Made by a program: the position numbers and the translations under genes. A stretch of DNA of 64,000 nucleotides, taken from the NCBI RefSeq assembly GCF_004359215.1, contig NC_090612.1:1030546-1094545 (forward strand), given 5' to 3'. Within the stretch, counting starts at the first letter, position 1, and each line of letters opens with the position of its first letter. Below the pieces are notes generated by a model. That model made no database searches and was not told where the DNA came from. It saw nothing but the letters and a program-made list of their open reading frames with translations. The DNA is from Bremia lactucae. Taxonomy: Eukaryota; Oomycota; Peronosporomycetes; Peronosporales; Peronosporaceae. Below are positions 37,138-47,709 of this stretch, piece after piece.

Positions 37138-37210
37138 TAGAGAAGCAGGGCATCTGTCCCTGTACCTCTCGCATGCTAAGCAATCGTTCTACAATTTGAG
37201 TTACATCCTC
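37138..37210 (-). tRNA. tRNA-Ala(AGC), unit 11, weak subtype
   Basis: Anticodon AGC; A-box altered (TAACTCAAATTG) and weak anticodon stem. Confidence 0.5.
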
Positions 37211-37425
37211 TCCAACGAGTGTCAGCACTAGCTAAAAATAATTTTGGCCATTTGCGGAAAACTATGCCGCGAGCTGCGCACCTATCGTTTATATATATTG
37301 AAAAATTCTCACACCTTTCTTTCACTTTGAATCGCCGTTGGAACTTCATAACTAAAAGCTTCTTCATGCAAGCACGTAGACAAAAAGTCCAGATTAATAT
37401 TCAGTGTTACCATACGGCAAAAAAT

Positions 37426-37565
37426 TGCGCGTGCCCGGACCAGGGATATTACCGCCACAAGGTGAGGTACTGACCACTATACTACACGCGCCAAGAGAAG
37501 CAGGGCATTGGTCCCTGTACCTCTCGCATGCTAAGCAATCGCTCTACCATTTGAGCTACTTCCGC
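37426..37565 (-). pseudogene. Ala/His pair, unit 12, His B-box deleted
   Basis: A 6-bp deletion removes the TTCGAA core of the His T-loop and B-box. The Ala copy is of the weak subtype. Confidence 0.75.
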
Positions 37566-37783
37566 ACAGACGAGCGCCAGCACTAGCTAAAAAATATTCT
37601 TGGCCATTTGAGTAAAACTATGCCGCGAGCTTCGCACTAGTCGATTGTACATATATTAGAAAAGTCTCACCACTTTCTCTAACTTCGAATGGCAGTTGGA
37701 ACTTCATAACCCAAAGCCTTTTCATGCTGGCACGTTAACAAAAAGTCCAGATTGATTTTCTGTGATACCATACGGCGAAAAAC

Positions 37784-37855
37784 TGCACGTGCCCGGATTC
37801 GAACTAGGGATATCACCGCCACAAGGTGAGGTACTGGCCACTATAGTACGCGCGC
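37784..37855 (-). tRNA. tRNA-His(GTG), unit 13
   Basis: Anticodon kept; acceptor GCGCGCG against CACGTGC, and one T-stem change. Confidence 0.6.
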
Positions 37856-37856
37856 C

Positions 37857-37929
37857 TAGAGAAGCAGGGCATCGGTCCCTGTACCTCTCGCATGCTAAGC
37901 AATCGCTTTATTATTTGAGCTACATCCTC
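37857..37929 (-). tRNA. tRNA-Ala(AGC), unit 13, weak subtype
   Basis: Anticodon AGC; D-arm changed (AATAATAAAGC). Confidence 0.45.
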
Positions 37930-38141
37930 TCTAACGAGTGTCAGACTAGCTAAAAATAATTTTTGCCATTTCCGTAAAACTATGCCGCGAGCTGCGCACC
38001 TATCGTTTATATATATTGAAAAATTCTCACGCCTTTCTTTCACTTCGAATGGCAGTTGGAACTTCATAACTAAAAGCTTCTTCATGCAAGCACGTAACCA
38101 AAGGCCAGATTAATGTTCAGTGTTACCATACGGCAAAAAGT

Positions 38142-38281
38142 TGCGCGTGCCCGGACCAGGGATATCACCGTCACAAGGTGACGTACTGCCTACTATACAA
38201 CACACGCCTGGAGAAGCAAGGTATCGATCCCTGTACCTCTCCAATGCTAAGCAAGCGCGCTACCATTTGAGCTACACCCTT
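38142..38281 (-). pseudogene. Ala/His pair, unit 14, degenerate
   Basis: The His T-loop core is deleted as in unit 12. The Ala acceptor and anticodon stem are altered. Confidence 0.75.
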
Positions 38282-38496
38282 TTCAACGAGTGCCAGCACA
38301 TGCTAAAAAAATCCTTGGCCATTTGCGTAAAACAATGACGCGAGCTGCGCACTGGTTGATTGTACAGTTTGGGAAATTCTCACCAATTTCTCTCACTTCG
38401 AATGGCAGTTGGAACTTCATAACTAAAAGCTTCTTCATGCAGGCACGTTAACAAAAAGTCCAGATCGATTTTCAGTGATAACATACGGGATAAGAT

Positions 38497-38641
38497 TGCG
38501 CGTGCCCGGATTCGAACCAGGGATATCACCGCCACAAGGTGAGGTACTGACCACCCACTATACTACACACGCCTGGCGAAGTATGGACCCCTGTGCCTCT
38601 TTAATGCTAAGCAATCGCTCTACCATTTGACTTACATCCGC
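38497..38641 (-). pseudogene. Ala/His pair, unit 15, degenerate
   Basis: His has the 4-bp D-loop duplication; Ala has lost part of its T-arm. Confidence 0.7.
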
Positions 38642-38859
38642 ACAGACGAGCGCTAGCACTAGCTAAAAAATATTCTCGGCCATTTGCGTATTACTATGCC
38701 GCGAGCATCGCACTAGTCGATTGTAGATAGATTAGAAAAGTCTCACCACTTTCTCTAAATTCGAATGGCAGTTGGAACATCATAACCCAAAGCTTCTTCA
38801 TGTAAGCATGTAAACAAAAAGTCCAGATTGCTTTTCAGTGATACCATACGGCGAAAGAT

Positions 38860-38985
38860 TGCGCGTGCTCGGATTCGAACCAGGGATATTACCGCCACAA
38901 GGTGAGGTACTGACCACTATACTCCCGCGCCTAGAGAAGCAGGGCATCGGTCCCTGTACCTCTCGGATGCTAAGCAATCGTTCTA
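38860..38985 (-). pseudogene. Ala/His pair, unit 16, cut by the n at 38986
   Basis: The His acceptor is damaged. The Ala copy stops at the join, and the sequence after n restarts inside a spacer similar to 38390 onward. Confidence 0.75.
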
Positions 38986-39093
38986 NCTCTCACTTCGAAT
39001 GGCAGTTGGAACTTCATAACTAAAAGCTTCTTCATGCAGGCACGTTAACAAAAAGTCCAGATCGATTTTCAGTGATAACATACGGGATAAGAT

Positions 39094-39238
39094 TGCGCGT
39101 GCCCGGATTCGAACCAGGGATATCACCGCCACAAGGTGAGGTACTGACCACCCACTATACTACACACGCCTGGCGAAGTATGGACCCCTGTGCCTCTTTA
39201 ATGCTAAGCAATTGCTCTACCATTTGAGCTACATCCGC
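39094..39238 (-). pseudogene. Ala/His pair, unit 17, degenerate
   Basis: Nearly a copy of unit 15, with the same D-loop duplication and short Ala T-arm. Confidence 0.7.
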
Positions 39239-39454
39239 ACAGACGAGCGCCAGCACTAGCCAAAAAATATTCTCGGCCATTTGCGTATACTATGCCGCGA
39301 CCATCGCACTAGTCGATTGTACATTTATTAGAAAATTCTCACCACTTTCTCTCACTTCGAATGGCAGTTGGAACTTATTAAATAGACGCTTCTTTATGCT
39401 GGCACGTTAACAAAAAGTCCAGATTGATTTTCAGTGATACCATACGGCGAAAAT

Positions 39455-39526
39455 TGCGCGTGCCCGGATTCGAACCAGGGATATCACCGCCACAAGCTGA
39501 GGTGCTGACCACTATAGAACACGCGC
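39455..39526 (-). tRNA. tRNA-His(GTG), unit 18
   Basis: Anticodon GTG; anticodon stem changed at one pair (TCAGCTTGTGG). Confidence 0.6.
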
Positions 39527-39527
39527 C

Positions 39528-39600
39528 TAGAGAAGCAGGGCATCGGTTCCTGTACCTCTCGCATGCTAAGCGAGCGCTCTATCATTTGAGCTACATCCTC
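39528..39600 (-). tRNA. tRNA-Ala(AGC), unit 18
   Basis: It has the good GCTCGCTTAGCATGCGAG anticodon arm, unlike its neighbours; small D-arm and T-arm changes. Confidence 0.7.
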
Positions 39601-39816
39601 TCCAACGAGGGTCAGCACTAGCTAAGAAATAATTTTGGCCATTTGCGTAAAAGTATGCCGCGAGCTGCGCACCTACCGTTTATACATATTGAAAAATCCT
39701 CACGCCTTTCTCTGACTTCGAATGGGAGTTGGAACTTCATAACTAAAAGCTTCTTCATGCAGGCACGTTAACAAAATGTCTAGATTGATTTTCAGTGATA
39801 CCATACGGGGAAAGAT

Positions 39817-39960
39817 TGCGCGTGCCCGGATTCGAACCAGGGATATCACCGCCACAAGGGGAGGTACTGACACCCACTATACTACACACGCCTGGAGAAG
39901 CAGGGACCCCTGTGCCTCGTTAATGCTAAGCAATCGCTCTACTATTTGAGCTACATCCGC
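39817..39960 (-). pseudogene. Ala/His pair, unit 19, degenerate
   Basis: D-loop insertion in His; T-arm deletion in Ala. Confidence 0.7.
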
Positions 39961-40167
39961 ACAGACGAGCGCCAGCACTAGCTAAAAAATATTCTTAACC
40001 ATTTGCGTAAAATTATGCCGCGAGCATCGCACTAGTCGATTGTACATATATTACAAAATTCTCACCACTTTCAATGGCAGTTGGAACTTCATAACTACAC
40101 GCTTCTTCATGCTGGCACGTTAACAAAAAGTCCAGATTGATTTTCAGTGATACCATACGGCGAAAAT

Positions 40168-40239
40168 TGCGCGTGCCCGGATTCGAACCAGGGATATCAC
40201 CGCCACAAGGTGAGGTACTGACCACTATAGTACACACGC
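40168..40239 (-). tRNA. tRNA-His(GTG), unit 20
   Basis: Canonical apart from one D-loop base. Confidence 0.78.
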
Positions 40240-40240
40240 C

Positions 40241-40313
40241 TGAAGAAGTAGAGTATCGGTCCGTGTACCTCTCGCATGCTAAGCAATCGCTCTACCATTT
40301 GAGCTACATCCTC
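40241..40313 (-). tRNA. tRNA-Ala(AGC), unit 20, weak subtype
   Basis: Anticodon AGC, weak anticodon stem; the T-arm has two further changes. Confidence 0.5.
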
Positions 40314-40527
40314 TCCAACGAGTGTCAGCTCTAGCTAAAAATAACATTGGCCATTTGCGTAAAAGTATGCCACGAGCTGCGCACCTACCGTTTATACAAA
40401 TTGAAAAATCCTCACGCCTCTCTCTGACTTTGAACGGGAGTTGGAACTTCATAACTAAAAGCTTCTTCATGCTGGCACGTCAACAAAATGTCTAGATTGA
40501 TTTTCAGTGATACCATACGGCGAAAAT

Positions 40528-40599
40528 TGCGCGTGCCCGGACTCGAACCAGGGATATCACCGCCACAAGGTGAGGTACTGACCACTATAGTACACGCGC
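40528..40599 (-). tRNA. tRNA-His(GTG), unit 21
   Basis: Complete; T-loop TTCGAGT. Confidence 0.75.
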
Positions 40600-40600
40600 C

Positions 40601-40673
40601 TAGAGAAGCAGGGCATCGGTCCCTGTACCTCTCGCATGCTAATCAATCGCTCTACCATTTGAGCTACATCCTC
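40601..40673 (-). tRNA. tRNA-Ala(AGC)-like, unit 21
   Basis: The loop base is changed (GATTAGCAT context), the anticodon is still AGC and the stem is weak. Confidence 0.5.
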
Positions 40674-40756
40674 TCCAACGAGTGTCAGCACTAGCTAATA
40701 ATTTTGGCCATTTGCGTAAAGCTATGCCGCGAGCTGCGCACCTATCGTTAATATAG

Positions 40757-41560
40757 TGACGCAACTGTTTCGCTCTCATCGAGGTTATGCACAGACTTAT
40801 TTCGATGACATTTTTGTCCATAGTCGTGCGGAGCAGGGTCGGTCGGATTTGGAAAACCATTTAGATTATCTGCGAGCAGTGCTCGAGTGTATGCGCACAA
40901 ATAAATTATATGCCAATGCATCTAAATGCATTTTTGGCGCAGACAAAATTCCTTTTTTTAGGATGCTTCATTGGAAAGCGAGGCCTTAGAGCGGATCCCG
41001 ATAAGGTAAAAATTCATAGTAGATTAGCCGGTTCCTAAAAACCAAAAGGATTTGCGTAAGTGGTTGGGTCTCGCCAATTATTTACACAAATATAGCGCTG
41101 ATATGGCTAGGCCATAATCTTATCTCCTTGAAAAAGGATACATAATGGTGCCGGACTAGCACTAAAAATAATTCCTAACGAGCGTTTAAGAAAAGTTTTC
41201 TCCAGTTCATGACAAAGAGTTACTTGCTATGAAGTATGCTCTCGTCAAATTCCGAGTTCATCTGCTCGGCTCTAAGCCGTTTGTGATATATACAGATCAC
41301 GCGTCATTACGCACGGCAACTAAGTCGCCCCATCACTCACAGAGAATGGCCCGATGGCTATCCTTTTTCGCGGAATACAACTTCGAGGTGAAGTATAAGC
41401 CCGGCAAGCAGAATGCTTTGGCCGATGCGTTATCACGCATGCGGGATTATGAGCTTTGTCATCTAACGATTATCTTGTCGCCTAATCCTCAATCAATCCG
41501 TTCGGCTTACGCCAAAGATGAACAGTGTGTAGCTCTGCTACGAGCTTAAAAAGAACTCTG
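40757..41560 (+). pseudogene. Ty3/gypsy Pol fragment (RT end + RNase H)
   Basis: The first ~75 codons match a gypsy reverse transcriptase around the catalytic TYFDDIFVHS. The frame then breaks near 40966-41120 (shifts and stops within the IGKRG...LRKWLGLANYLHKY section). An RNase H-like part follows at 41225-41450 with HDKELLAMKYAL, IYTDHASL and KYKPGKQNALADALSR. No integrase or LTR is adjacent. It is a decayed internal fragment embedded in the array spacer. Confidence 0.85.
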
Positions 41561-41796
41561 ATTCAGGTGTTGATTTACGTTAACGCTGTGAGCTTGAAGA
41601 TGGGCTTACGGTCGAGATTGCAAACCGGAAAGTAAGTTTTATTTTTAGTTTAACTTTATCCTACCGTTAATTATTTCCTATCGTTTGCTGCGCCCCCTTT
41701 CCCACATATGTGGACTACCATAAAATGGGGGACGTCACTGTCTGGCGGTACAGTGCTGGTGAACCCCAAACACCAGTTCCCGAAGGTTTTACTTTT

Positions 41797-41869
41797 TGTC
41801 GTTACCGGGTATCGAACCGGTGACCAGTGGCTCGCACCGCCATGCCTTACCCGACTGAGCCACAACACA
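41797..41869 (-). pseudogene. tRNA-like sequence beside the copia LTR
   Basis: D-arm GGCTCAGTCGGGTAAGGC, a four-pair anticodon stem TGGC/GCCA with loop GGTGCGA (apparent TGC, but G at position 33), and T-arm CCGG TTCGATA CCCGG. The acceptor pairs partly. It could be a tRNA relic or part of the LTR region. Confidence 0.45.
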
Positions 41870-41976
41870 CGATATTTTCCACAATCAACTTCTTCGTATT
41901 ATTCTTGTCATTCGATCCCGTATACACGCATATGCATAAAGTGCAACCCTTTCGATGAATACATCAATCTTCAACA
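41870..41976 (-). mobile_element. Start of a Ty1/copia 3' LTR
   Basis: On the minus strand the LTR begins TGTTGAAGATTGATG directly after the purine-rich AAGGGAGAG tract that follows the Pol stop. The far end of the LTR is not evident and may be truncated at the tRNA-like sequence. Confidence 0.6.
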
Positions 41977-42008
41977 CTCTCCCTTGATGTGCGCTCGAAG
42001 TGATGCCC

Positions 42009-43973
42009 TTATGCTGCCATGCCGAGTCCCATGATAAACTTGGTATGCTTGTCTCTTGGAAGCGCCTTGGTCAATCCGTCCGCGATCATTTCTTCCGTCG
42101 GCTTGTACTCCAGCGCAATCACCTCACTTGACACCTTCTCTCGCAAGAAATGAAACTTAATGTCGATGTGCTTCGTGCGCGAATGGTAGACATGATTCTT
42201 GGCAAGCGCAATACATCCTAGATTGTCTTGAAAGATCGTCGTCGCCGTATCAATCTTGTACTCCAAGTCCTTTATCAGATTTCGAAGCCAGACTGCCTCT
42301 TGAGTTGCGCTGTATAGACTCATGTACTCTGCTTCCGTGCTTGATGTTGCAACGGTTGGCTATCGCTTGGAATTCCATGAGATTGTGCCGCCGTTCAGGA
42401 AGAACACGTATCCTGTCGTTGAACGCCACGTGTCTAAGTCGCCTGCCCAGTTTGCGTCTGCAAATCCAATAAGCTCTCCCTTGTTAACGCCGCTAAACAC
42501 AATGCTGATATCTTTAGTCGTCTTCAAGTACTTGAGAATTCGCTTGGCTGCTACCCAGTGTGACTTCCCGTAGCGCTCACAGAACTTGGCAACTTCGCCA
42601 ACCGCATGCGCGATGTCTGGTTGTGTACAAGTCGCTATGTATATTAATGCACCCACCAGTTCGCGATACGGAAATCTCGGTACAAACGCTTCCTCTTCAG
42701 GCATCTTCACCAGTATCGAGTTGTTGTCCGCTGGTGTGTGCACGTCCTTGCAATTCTCAATTCCATACTTCTCCGACAGTCGCCTGATGTATGCCTTCTG
42801 GTTCATCTTGATCAAGTGTTCATCGCGCTTGCGGTGAATCTCGATTCCTAAGCAGTATTTGAGATCCCCAAGCTCTTTGATGCTGAACTCTTGCTTAAGC
42901 GCACTCTTAATGTCCGCAATGTGCTCCTTAGTCTTGCCGAACAGCATTAGGTCGTCCACGTAGATTACAATGATGCTGTATTCGCCGCTTGACACTCGAA
43001 TAAACACACACGGATCTGCTGAAGTGCTTTTGAATCCTTGGTTTTTCAGATGCTGATTTAGTTTGCTGTTCCACTGCCGCGCCGCTTGCTTGGTTCCATA
43101 CAGCGCTTTCTGCAGCAAACACTTCTTCATCGGATTTTGTTGATCTTCAAAACCGTCGGGTTGGTCCATGTAGATCTCCTCATCAACTTCTCCATACAAG
43201 AATGCGGTATCAACGTCAACATTTTCTGCCTCCAAGTCTTCAGCAGCTGCAATTGCCAACACCGTATTGATCGACTCTTTGCGTGCCACTGGTGCAAAAG
43301 TCTCGACGAAGTCGATCCCAGGCCGCTGCGTAAATCCTTTTGCAACTAATCGTGCCTTGAACTTGACAATATTTCCACTTGGATCGCGCTTGATCCGAAA
43401 TACCCACTTGCAGCCAACAGCCTTCTTGTTCGGTGGCATGTCCACTAACGCCCATGTGCTGTGTTCGTTAAGTGACTGCATCTCACTCTTCATCGCTTCC
43501 AGCCACTGCTTCTTGTTCTTACTCTTTAATACTTCTTCGTAGCTTGAAGCTTGTTCTCCATCACAATCTGCCACAAAGCAATAAAACGAGTCTTCACCTT
43601 CAAAATCGTCCAAGTTAAAGTGGCCGCGGCGTAGGTTGGGGAACTCTTCTTCATAGCGCACCACACCGCGTTTCTTTCGAATTGGTCGCATCATCCACTC
43701 TTTTTCGCCGTCTCTTCCGGGCGTGTTTGATGCTCGAGTGGGAACCTGACCTTGAACACTGGACTCGTTTTGGCTACCACGAATCGGGTCACGGCAAGCT
43801 CGAAGTGGCGGAGTCCGAAGCCTTTCATCATTTGCTGGAACCTCCACACCATTGTCGTTAAGTGTCGACGTCTCCAAATTTTCATCATCATCAATGATGT
43901 CGATAATTCGATCGTCTTCCCTTTTCATTCCCTTCGAAATGGGATGTTCAGCAAATGTCACGCTTCTTGAAAT
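42009..43973 (-). pseudogene. Ty1/copia Pol, 5' part missing, one nonsense codon
   Basis: Minus-strand frame from the gap at 43974. It encodes the integrase-RT linker, then the reverse transcriptase with WVFRIKRD, FKARLVAKGFTQ, VDTAFLYGEV, ALYGTKQAARQW and the catalytic YVDDLM. A C-terminal RNase H follows with TGYVFFLNGGTISW and ATQEAVWLRNL, ending at GMAA. One in-frame TAG at 42358-42360 interrupts RNase H; the frame is otherwise open. Only the N-terminal part (gag, protease, integrase core) is lost in the gap. It is a young but dead copy. Confidence 0.88.
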
Positions 43974-44205
43974 NNNNNNNNNNNNNNNNNNNNNNNNNNN
44001 NNNNNNNNNNNNNNNNNNNNNNNNNNNNNNNNNNNNNNNNNNNNNNNNNNNNNNNNNNNNNNNNNNNNNNNNNNNNNNNNNNNNNNNNNNNNNNNNNNNN
44101 NNNNNNNNNNNNNNNNNNNNNNNNNNNNNNNNNNNNNNNNNNNNNNNNNNNNNNNNNNNNNNNNNNNNNNNNNNNNNNNNNNNNNNNNNNNNNNNNNNNN
44201 NNNNN
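43974..44205. other. Assembly gap (232 n)
   Basis: Unknown bases between the copia element and the array. Confidence 0.99.
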
Positions 44206-44243
44206 ATGCTAAGCAATCGCTCTACCATTTGAGCTACATCCGC
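44206..44243 (-). pseudogene. tRNA-Ala 5' part, unit 22
   Basis: Only the 5' 38 nt are present, cut by the gap. Confidence 0.7.
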
Positions 44244-44458
44244 ACAGACGAGCGCCAGCACTAGCTAAAAATATTCTTGGCCATTTGCGTAAAACTATGC
44301 CGCGAGCGTCGCACTAGTCGATTGTACATATATTAGAAAAGTCTCACCACTTTCTAACTTCGAATGGCAGTTGGAACTTCATAACTAGACGCTTCTTCAT
44401 GCTGGCACGTAAACAAAAAGTCCAGATTGATTTTCAGTGATACCATACGGCGAAAAAT

Positions 44459-44603
44459 TGCGCGTGCCGGATTCGAACCAGGGATATCACCGCCACAAGG
44501 TGAGGTACTGACCACTATAGTACACGCGCCCAGAGAAGCAGGGCATCGGTCCCTGTACCTCTCGCATGCTAAGCAATCGTTCTACCATTTGAGTTACATC
44601 CTC
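44459..44603 (-). pseudogene. Ala/His pair, unit 23, weak
   Basis: His lacks one base of the acceptor/T-stem. Ala has an altered A-box, a weak anticodon stem and discriminator G. Confidence 0.55.
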
Positions 44604-44817
44604 TCCAACGAGGGTCAGCACTAGCTAAAAATAGCATTGACCATTTGAGTAAAACTATGCCGCAAGCTATGCACCTATCGTTTATATATTTTAAAAAAAT
44701 CTCACGCATTTCTTTCATTTCGAATGGCAGTTGGAACTTCATAACTAAAAGCTTCTTCATGCAGGCACGTAAACAAAAAGTCCAGGTTAATATTCAGTGT
44801 TACCATACGGAGAAAAT

Positions 44818-44964
44818 TGCGCGTGACCGGACTCGAACCAGGGATATTACCGCCACAAGGTGAGGTACTGACCACTATAAGTACACGCGCCCAGAGAAGC
44901 AGGGCATCAGTCCCTGTACCTCTCGGATGCTAAGCAATCGTTCTACCATTTGAGTTACATCCTC
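44818..44964 (-). pseudogene. Ala/His pair, unit 24, weak
   Basis: His has a T-stem change and a one-base insertion in the D region. Ala resembles unit 23. Confidence 0.55.
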
Positions 44965-45177
44965 TCCAACGAGTGTCAGCACTAGCTAAAAATAATTTTG
45001 GCCATTTGCGGAAAACTATGCCGCGAGCTGCGCACCTATCGTTTATATATATTGAAAAATTCTCACACCTTTCTTTCACTTAGAATGGCAGTTGGAACTT
45101 CATAACTAAAAGCTTCTTCATGCAAGCACGTAACCAAAGGCCAGATTAATGTTCAGTGTTACCATACGGCAAAAAAT

Positions 45178-45317
45178 TGCGCGTGCCCGGACCAGGGATA
45201 TCACCGTCACAAGGTGACGTACTGCCTACTATACAACACACGCCTGGAGAAGCAAGGTATCGATCCCTGTACCTCTCCAATGCTAAGGCAGCGCGCAACC
45301 ATTTGAGCCGCACCCTT
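45178..45317 (-). pseudogene. Ala/His pair, unit 25, His B-box deleted
   Basis: Same 6-bp His deletion as units 12 and 14. The Ala A-box and anticodon stem are damaged. Confidence 0.75.
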
Positions 45318-45533
45318 TTCAACGAGTGTCAGCACATGCTAAAAATAACATTGGTCATTTGCGTAAAACTATGCCGCGAGCTATGCACCTATCGTTTATA
45401 TATATTGAAAAATTATCACGCCTTTCTTTCACTTCGAATGGCAGTTGGAACTTCGTAACTAGACGCTTCTTCATGCAGGCACGTAAACAAAAAGTCCAGG
45501 TTAATATTCAGTGTTACCATACGGCAAAAAATT

Positions 45534-45671
45534 TCGCGTGCCCGGACCAGGGATATCACCGACACAAGGTGACGTACTGCGTACTATACTACACACGCCT
45601 ATAGAAGCGAGGTATCGATCCCTGTACCTCCCCATTGCTAAGCAACGCGCTACCATTTGAGCCACACCCTT
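45534..45671 (-). pseudogene. Ala/His pair, unit 26, degenerate
   Basis: His B-box core deleted; Ala anticodon stem and T-arm altered. Confidence 0.75.
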
Positions 45672-45886
45672 TTCAACGAGTGTCAGCACATGCTAAAAAT
45701 AATCTTGGCCATTTGCGTAAAACAATGCCGCGATCTGCGCACTGGTTGATTGTACAGTTTGGGAAATTCTCACCACTTTCTCTCACTTCGAATGGCAGTT
45801 GGAACTTCATAAATAGACGCTTGTTCATGCTGGCACGTTAACGAAAAGTCCAGATTGATTTTCAGTGATACCATACGGCGAAAAAT

Positions 45887-46030
45887 TGCGCGTGCCGTGC
45901 CCGGATTCGAACCAGGGATATCACCGCCACAAGGTGAGGTACTGACCACTATACTACACGCGCCTAGAGAAGCAGGGCATCGGTCCCTGTACCTCTCGCA
46001 TGCTAAGCAATCGCTCTACCATTTGAGTTA
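45887..46030 (-). pseudogene. Ala/His pair, unit 27, degenerate
   Basis: A 5-bp duplication (GTGCC) lies in the His acceptor. A deletion joins the Ala A-box directly to the middle of the spacer. Confidence 0.75.
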
Positions 46031-46218
46031 TATTCTTGGCCATTTGCGTAAAACTATGCCGCGAGCTTCGCACTAGTCGATTGTACATATATTAGAAAAT
46101 TCTCACCACTTTCTCTAACTTCGAATGGCAGTTGGAACTTCATAACTGGACGCTTCTTCATGCTGGCAGGTTAACAAAAGGCCAGATTGATTTTCAGTGA
46201 TACCATACGGCGAAAAAT

Positions 46219-46290
46219 TGCGCGTGCCCGGATTCGAACCAGAGATATCACCGCCACAAGGTGAGGTACTGACCACTATAGTACACGCGC
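46219..46290 (-). tRNA. tRNA-His(GTG), unit 28
   Basis: Complete; one T-stem change. Confidence 0.68.
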
Positions 46291-46291
46291 C

Positions 46292-46364
46292 TAGAGAAGC
46301 AGGGCATCGGTCCCTGTACCTATCGCATGCTAAGCAATCGCTCTACCATTTGAGCTACATCCTC
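46292..46364 (-). tRNA. tRNA-Ala(AGC), unit 28, weak subtype
   Basis: Same sequence as unit 10. Confidence 0.6.
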
Positions 46365-46578
46365 TCGAACGAGTGTCAGCACTAGCTAAAATAATTTTGG
46401 CCATTTGCGTAAAACTATGTCGCGAGCTGCGCAACTATCGTTTATACATACTGAAAAATTCTCACACCTTTCTCTGACCTCTAATGGCAGTTGGAACTTC
46501 ATAACTGGACGCTTCTTCATGCTGGCACGTTAACAAAATGTCCAGATTGATTTTCAGTGATACCATACGGCGAAAGAT

Positions 46579-46650
46579 TGCGCGTGCCCGGATTCGAACC
46601 AGGGATATCACCGCCACAAGGTAAGGTACTGACCACTATAGTACACGCGC
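46579..46650 (-). tRNA. tRNA-His(GTG), unit 29
   Basis: Same sequence as unit 11. Confidence 0.72.
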
Positions 46651-46651
46651 C

Positions 46652-46724
46652 TAGAGAAGCAGGGCATCTGTCCCTGTACCTCTCGCATGCTAAGCAATCG
46701 TTCTACAATTTGAGTTACATCCTC
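46652..46724 (-). tRNA. tRNA-Ala(AGC), unit 29, weak subtype
   Basis: Same sequence as unit 11. Confidence 0.5.
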
Positions 46725-46939
46725 TCCAACGAGTGTCAGCACTAGCTAAAAATAATTTTGGCCATTTGCGGAAAACTATGCCGCGAGCTGCGCACCTATC
46801 GTTTATATATATTGAAAAATTCTCACACCTTTCTTTCACTTTGAATCGCCGTTGGAACTTCATAACTAAAAGCTTCTTCATGCAAGCACGTAGACAAAAA
46901 GTCCAGATTAATATTCAGTGTTACCATACGGCAAAAAAT

Positions 46940-47078
46940 TGCGCGTGCCCGGACCAGGGATATTACCGCCACAAGGTGAGGTACTGACCACCCACTATAC
47001 TATACACGCCTGGAGAAGCAGGGACCCCTGTGCCTCTTTAATGCTAAGCAATCGCTCTACCATTTGAGCTACATGCGC
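46940..47078 (-). pseudogene. Ala/His pair, unit 30, degenerate
   Basis: His B-box core deleted plus D-loop duplication; Ala T-arm deletion. Confidence 0.75.
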
Positions 47079-47296
47079 ACAGACGAGCGCCAGCACTAGC
47101 TAAAAAATATTCTTGGCCATTTGCGTAAAATTATGCCGCGAGCTTCGCACTAGTCGATTGTATATATATTACAAAATTCTCACCACTTTCACTAACTTCG
47201 AATGGCAGTTGGAACTTCATAACTAGACGCTTCTTCATGCTGGCACGTTAACAAAAAGTCCAGATTGATTTTCTGTGATACCATACGGCAAAAAAT

Positions 47297-47368
47297 TGCG
47301 CGTGCCCGGATTCGAACCAGGGATATCACCGCCACAAGGTGAGGTACTGCCTACTATACTACACACGC
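47297..47368 (-). tRNA. tRNA-His(GTG), unit 31
   Basis: Canonical except for two D-loop bases. Confidence 0.72.
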
Positions 47369-47369
47369 C

Positions 47370-47442
47370 TGGAGAAGCAAGGTATCAATCCCTGTACCTC
47401 TCCAATGCAACGCAAGCGCGCCACTCTTTGAGCTACACCCTT
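47370..47442 (-). pseudogene. tRNA-Ala-like, unit 31, degenerate
   Basis: The anticodon position is changed (CGTTGCATT) and the A-box disrupted. Confidence 0.65.
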
Positions 47443-47655
47443 TTAAACAAGTGTCAAAAAAGCTAAAAATAATCTTGGCCATTTGCGTAAAACAATGCCG
47501 CGAGCTGCCCACTGGTTGATTGTACAGTTTGGGAAATTCTCTCCACTTTCTCTCACTTCGAATGGCAGTTGGAACTTCATAACCCAAAGCCTTTTCATGC
47601 AAACACGTAAACAAAAAGTCCAGATTGCTTTTCAGTGATACCATACGGCGAAAAT

Positions 47656-47709
47656 TGCGCGTGCCCGGATTCGAACCAGGGATATCACCGCCACAAGGTG
47701 AGGTACTGA
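47656..47709 (-). tRNA. tRNA-His(GTG), unit 32, 5' part in the gap
   Basis: T and anticodon arms are canonical; the D-arm and acceptor are lost in the n run at 47710-47718. Confidence 0.6.

Larger units (their letters stand above)
36777..37477. repeat. 701-bp near-identical segment, copy 1
   Basis: Matches 46291-46991 with almost no differences (one seen near 36951). It spans about two array units. Confidence 0.85.
46291..46991. repeat. 701-bp near-identical segment, copy 2
   Basis: Counterpart of 36777-37477, 9.5 kb away in the same orientation. Confidence 0.85.
32621..47709 (-). repeat. Tandem array of tRNA-Ala/tRNA-His units
   Basis: About 32 units of roughly 360 bp, each with a minus-strand Ala-His pair (~146 nt) and a conserved ~215-bp spacer. 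Spacer landmarks are GTCAGCACTAGCTAAAA, TTGGCCATTTGCGT, TCGCACTAGTCGATT, GGCAGTTGGAACTTCATAAC and the T-run terminator (antisense of CAAAAAGTCC). Units at 32621-35700 form a near-canonical subtype (GCTAAGCGAGCG); those from 36138 mostly carry GCTAAGCAATCG, which weakens the Ala anticodon stem. The array is interrupted by a SINE, a gypsy remnant, a copia remnant and two gaps. Both ends are at n joins. Confidence 0.9.

Noticed and set aside
43974..44261. Extension of the copia ORF and of small ORFs through X residues
   Set aside because: These are assembly gap bases; no protein can be inferred across them.
32688..47466. Recurrent ~62-aa ORFs with RVPGFEPGISPPQGEVLTT
   Set aside because: They are antisense translations of tRNA-His and tRNA-Ala repeated with the array. 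The reading frame is not preserved beyond the tRNAs.
32621..47709. CRISPR-like or satellite-only array
   Set aside because: Repeats are ~360 bp, contain foldable tRNAs and conserved spacers, and occur in a eukaryotic genome. It is not a CRISPR.
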